From positions 1 through 64,000 of the forward strand of contig JBKHYJ010000045.1 of NCBI GenBank assembly GCA_046565505.1: DNA of 64,000 nucleotides, read 5' to 3'. Within the stretch, counting starts at the first letter, position 1. Each line of letters opens with the position of its first letter. A model generated the notes under the pieces. The model did not search any database and was not told the DNA's origin. It saw only the letters and a program-made list of their open reading frames with translations. Positions 61,099 to 64,000 of the stretch are shown piece after piece. The position numbers and the translations under genes were made by a program. The stretch is from JBKHYJ01 sp046565505 (GTDB lineage: Bacteria; Acidobacteriota; Blastocatellia; UBA7656).

Positions 61099-62508
61099 TC
61101 ACACGTCGAAGTACATCTGGAATTCGAGCGGGTGCGGGCGCATGCGCACCGGGTCAACTTCTTTCTGCCGCTTGTGCGTGATCCACCGCTCGATCAGCCT
61201 CTCGGTGAATACGTCGCCCTTGAGCAAGAACTCATGATCCGCCTCTAGCGCTTCGAGCGCGCGGTCGAGCGAGCCGGGCAGCGTCGGCACGTTCTTTAGC
61301 TCCTCGGGCGAGAGGTCGTAAATATCTTTGTCGAGCGGCTCGCCCGGGTCGATGCGATTCTGGACGCCGTCAAGTCCCGCCATCATCATGGCGGCGAACG
61401 CCAGGTAGGGGTTGCAGGAGGGGTCCGGGAAGCGGACTTCCAGGCGTTTCGCCCGGGCCGACTGCGAGTACATGGGGATGCGGATGGCCGCCGAGCGGTT
61501 GCGGCGCGAGTAAGCGAGGTTGACCGGCGCCTCGTACCCCGGCACGAGCCGCTTGTAGCTGTTGGTCGTGGGCGCGGCGATAGCGGCGATAGCGGCCGCG
61601 TGCTTCAGTATGCCGCCCGCGTAGTGCAGCGCCATATCCGAGAGCCCCGCGTATTTGTCGCCCGCGAATAAAGCCCTGTCGCCTTTCCAGAAGCTCTGGT
61701 GACAGTGCATGCCGCTGCCATTGTCTCCGAACATGGGTTTGGGCATGAAGGTGGCCGCCTTCCCATAATAATAAGCCGTGTTCTTGACTACGTATTTGAA
61801 CAGCATCACGTTGTCGGCCGTGCCGAGGAGAGTCGAGAATCGGAAATCGATCTCGCACTGGCCGCCGCTGGCGACCTCGTGGTGATGCATCTCAGGCTCT
61901 ATGCCGACAGACTGCAGGTTGGTCACGATGTCCGAGCGCAGGTCGTGGAGCGAATCGACGGGCGGGAGCGGCACGTAGCCCTCCTTGGAGCGGACGCGAT
62001 AGCCGAGGTTGTCTTCCGAGCGGCCCGAATTCCATATGCCCTCGGAGGAGTCGAAGCGATAGCCGGCCCCGTTGACCTCGTTGTGGTAGCTGACGGAATC
62101 GAATATGAAGAACTCCGCTTCGGGGCCGAAGTAACAATTGTCCGCGATGCCTGTGAACCGAAGGTAGCTCTCCGCCCGCGCGGCGACCGAGCGCGGGTCA
62201 AGCTCGTAGCCTTCCTTGGTCATCGGGTCAACGACGTTGGCGAACAGGCAGAGCGTAGGCTCCTCGAAGAATGGGTCTATCCAGAATCGGTCCCCGTCGG
62301 GGATGAGCAGCATGTCCGATTCATTGATCGAGGCCCACCCGCGTAAGCTCGACGCGTCAAAGCCTATGCCCGACTCGAACGAATCTTCATCGAACGCGCC
62401 GATGGGCACTGTGAGGTGATGCCACGCCCCCGGCAAATCTGTGAATCGTAAATCAACAAACTTCACCTGCTCGTCAACGGCGAATTGCAAAACTCTCTTG
62501 GGGTCCAT
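61099..62508 (-). CDS. glnA: glutamine synthetase type I
   Basis: A 469-residue enzyme. VKFVDLRFTDLPGAWHHLTVP and FDASSLRGWASINESDML begin it; YFGPEAEFFIF, GDNGSGMHCHQSFW, VPGYEAPVNLAYSRRNRSAAIRIP and FPDPSCNPYLAFAAMMMAG form the active site. The adenylylation tyrosine is present in KDIYDLSPEE, so regulation of the GSI-beta type is likely. An adjacent sigma-70 promoter and a sigma-54-like element support nitrogen control. Confidence 0.96.
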   Translation of the reverse strand: MDPKRVLQFAVDEQVKFVDLRFTDLPGAWHHLTVPIGAFDEDSFESGIGFDASSLRGWASINESDMLLIPDGDRFWIDPFFEEPTLCLFANVVDPMTKEGYELDPRSVAARAESYLRFTGIADNCYFGPEAEFFIFDSVSYHNEVNGAGYRFDSSEGIWNSGRSEDNLGYRVRSKEGYVPLPPVDSLHDLRSDIVTNLQSVGIEPEMHHHEVASGGQCEIDFRFSTLLGTADNVMLFKYVVKNTAYYYGKAATFMPKPMFGDNGSGMHCHQSFWKGDRALFAGDKYAGLSDMALHYAGGILKHAAAIAAIAAPTTNSYKRLVPGYEAPVNLAYSRRNRSAAIRIPMYSQSARAKRLEVRFPDPSCNPYLAFAAMMMAGLDGVQNRIDPGEPLDKDIYDLSPEELKNVPTLPGSLDRALEALEADHEFLLKGDVFTERLIERWITHKRQKEVDPVRMRPHPLEFQMYFDV

Positions 62509-62573
62509 CCGGCGAGTCCCTCCTGTATGCGACGTTTCAACGGTTAGGTCGGTGTCCGACGTCTCAGGGCTTG

Positions 62574-62602
62574 AGCATATAGCCGCCCCAGGTGGGTGTC
62601 AA
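62574..62602 (-). promoter_or_regulatory. sigma-70 promoter of glnA
   Basis: Minus-strand TTGACA (62597-62602), 17 bases, TATGCT (62574-62579). The -35 is a perfect match and the -10 has four of six. Transcription near 62567 gives a leader of about 59 bases. Confidence 0.65.
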
Positions 62603-62617
62603 GGAATCGCGGATTTC

Positions 62618-62632
62618 GCAAGCGTCGTACCT
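62618..62632 (-). promoter_or_regulatory. possible sigma-54 element of glnA
   Basis: Minus-strand AGGTAC-GACGC-TTGC has the GG-N10-GC frame of sigma-54 promoters but two mismatches in the -24 box. It lies 15 bp upstream of the sigma-70 promoter, an arrangement known for glnA in other bacteria. The rest of 62509-62806 shows no gene. Confidence 0.35.
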
Positions 62633-62806
62633 CCGTATCGATCAAGCGGATGGCCGCGGGGCCGAAAGCTCTGTGCTAAAAACTGAATTGACTCGCCACC
62701 GAATCGCGTCTATCTTGGTGGCGGGGGAGCGGCTCCCTCGCGCCCGAAGCCACATTCGTTGGCGAAAATAGTAAGGCACGATTCAGAGATAAGGAGAGGA
62801 GGAACT

Positions 62807-62971
62807 ATGGATATAAACATCATGACGGCCAGCACGCCCGCGGAATTGATAGGGATGTTGAGCGAGAAGGATGGGAAGATCTGGCGCATCCAGGGCGGCG
62901 TCAGCGTGTGCGTTGACGCGAAGGGCAATTATACCTACGCGATTTTGCTCGTCTCTCAAAAGAACGCCTGA
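62807..62971 (+). CDS. small conserved protein of 54 residues
   Basis: The ATG at 62807 follows a very strong AGGAGAGGAGG. The protein MDINIMTASTPAEL, IGMLSEKDGKIWRIQGGVSV, CVDAKGNYTYAILLVSQKNA looks like a compact beta-rich domain. There is no signal peptide, so it is cytoplasmic. No family was recognised. A strong bidirectional terminator follows. Confidence 0.7.
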   Translation: MDINIMTASTPAELIGMLSEKDGKIWRIQGGVSVCVDAKGNYTYAILLVSQKNA

Positions 62972-63084
62972 CAGACGGCCCTCGCGCGCCATGAAGTCGC
63001 GCGGCTTTTAAGCGGCGCGGGCCTGGGGTCGCGCACGCCTTTGACCCGCCTCGTTGGTCGCCGGGGCCGCGGCAAAAAAATATA

Positions 63085-63119
63085 AGCCGCCGATAACTTT
63101 TGTCATCGGCGGCTCTTTT
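63085..63119 (+). terminator. strong, bidirectional rho-independent terminator
   Basis: AGCCGCCGAT (63085-63094) and ATCGGCGGCT (63105-63114) form a perfect 10-bp stem with a ten-base loop, followed by CTTTTAATT. The other side has seven A residues at 63074-63080, so it could act on both strands. Confidence 0.85.
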
Positions 63120-63827
63120 AATTCACGACGTAGAGCCACGCCCCCTTGTGCCTCAACGCCCTGAACTCTTTTTGTCTGTCGCTTCTCTCAGTACTATCTG
63201 AGCTTCATTAATCCGATTGGCCTGCTCACCTTTCGTGATATGCATTGAATGGAAGGCAGGGCCCCCATCCTCCCTTCCATTCTTTGCACCTAGTTCCGCA
63301 TCCCGCAGTTGCTCTGAGCAGAAGAGGTTTCTTATCAAACTGTCGAACTGCTAGAACCGTCGTTTCATTGAGCAATGAACGTGCCAATATCTGAAGTTGA
63401 TTCTAGCCGGAACCGGACCCGCTTTCGTGGTTTTGGATTAGGCACCAAGCCTTAAAGAATAACATTCAGTAACGGCCAATCCTCCGCCCGCCGAACTAAC
63501 AAAATTCGGCATGTGGCATTCACAAATTGTGTCATCGCGTTCAAAAACAAATGCCCCGAAGTAGTGGTCTTGTGCCGCGCCTCCAGAAATCCCGTCCGGG
63601 CACGTGGACCCGGCCGCGCCTTTCGACGCAATTTGCTACCACGCGGGTGACGGTAACGGTAGGCGGCTGCCGGCCCGCGACGGGCTGCCGAGGGTAAGCA
63701 ATTATTCCTCATCCGCCATTCGCGACCCCCATTCAGGGCCTGCTGTTCGAGTTGCGGCCCGCGCCGCTTAAACGGATAATACGCAGGTCTCGAATGGCTT
63801 TCATCATTCTTGTGAGAGGAGCGATCA
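63120..63827. other. intergenic, AT-richer stretch without supported genes
   Basis: About 700 bp between the terminator and the partial DinB gene. Base composition is closer to AT/GC balance than the neighbours. The short frames present have neither ribosome sites nor recognisable domains. No RNA gene was recognised. Confidence 0.5.
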
Positions 63828-64000
63828 ATGAGTTGTCCTGAAATTGAGCATTTCATCAGCAACTGGAACCGTATCCACAGGCAGACGTCGCGCGCGTTGA
63901 GGGCGGCGACTGATGATAAACTAGACTGGCGGCCCAAGGAGGGCATGTTCACCTTGCGCGAGCTGATTCGCCACATCCCTGAAGCCGAGAACGCCATCGC
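63828..64000 (+). CDS. DinB family protein, truncated by the window end
   Basis: The ATG at 63828 follows GAGAGGAG. The 57 visible residues, FISNWNRIHRQTSRALRAA then TDDKLDWRPKEGMFTLRELI and RHIPEAENAI, fit the first half of a DinB four-helix bundle, with the first His ligand in IRHIPEAE. The rest lies outside the window. Confidence 0.8.
   Translation, partial: MSCPEIEHFISNWNRIHRQTSRALRAATDDKLDWRPKEGMFTLRELIRHIPEAENAI

Noticed and set aside
63153..63338. A 61-codon minus-strand frame
   Set aside because: No ribosome site, signal or family resemblance; length is within chance for this composition.
63452..63997. A 181-codon minus-strand frame at the right edge
   Set aside because: It covers the partial DinB gene on the plus strand, which has a good ribosome site and recognisable family residues.

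Overview
The window is a high-GC bacterial chromosome segment. The gene complement and protein style suggest Acidobacteriota, probably Blastocatellia-like: short HisG with HisZ, duplicated POT transporters, a selenocysteine-containing SelD, a bactofilin, CHAT/TPR and hybrid-kinase genes, and sigma-54-type promoters. This placement is an inference from sequence style; no 16S or other marker gene is present. No CRISPR array, rRNA, recognisable tRNA or complete insertion sequence was seen.

Layout. 1-1371 is an AT-richer accessory edge. It holds two tandem secreted ten-cysteine mini-proteins, a cluster of 13-bp direct repeats, the C-terminal remnant of a radical-SAM protein and a small membrane protein. 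1487-10203 is peptide scavenging: an M20 dipeptidase, a GNAT acetyltransferase, two POT peptide transporters and a secreted S9 peptidase. 10521-12675 is an RNA and translation block: an RRM protein, a DEAD-box helicase, and an IF-1 gene that appears to start at ATT. 12862-22096 holds small conserved proteins, the selenoprotein selD (in-frame UGA plus SECIS hairpin), yacG, a TlpA-like thioredoxin, pyruvate kinase, a DUF3810 protein, ttcA and a membrane glycosyltransferase. 22203-27912 holds pyrF, a bactofilin, hsp20 with a consensus promoter, pyrD-pyrK, and a GAF protein.

27947-29378 is a decaying SIR2-STAND (Avs-like) immune gene. The SIR2 part is intact; the NTPase part has a frame change, a nonsense codon and a truncation. 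29856-39447 is the most interesting block. It contains an ECF sigma factor with its own terminator, then a second ECF sigma factor, a zinc-finger anti-sigma-like protein, a TPR-CHAT protease, a secreted subtilase with three repeat domains, and an AMMECR1-like/alpha-toroid fusion. The combination resembles the protease/anti-sigma/sigma relay described for TPR-CHAT (Csx29)-Csx30-sigma, but no CRISPR component is present.

39491-46086 holds a GmhB-like phosphatase, recN and comEC. 46514-49922 holds a D2-only Clp-type AAA+ ATPase behind a well-matched sigma-54 promoter, a lone receiver protein, and a GAF hybrid histidine kinase. 50117-59841 is a histidine operon, hisZ-G-D-C-B-H then hisA-F-I, split by two genes on the opposite strand (an SnoaL-like protein and a zinc-dependent phospholipase C). 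59877-64000 holds a DinB protein, an LEA-2 protein, glnA with its promoters, a 54-residue protein and the start of a second DinB protein.
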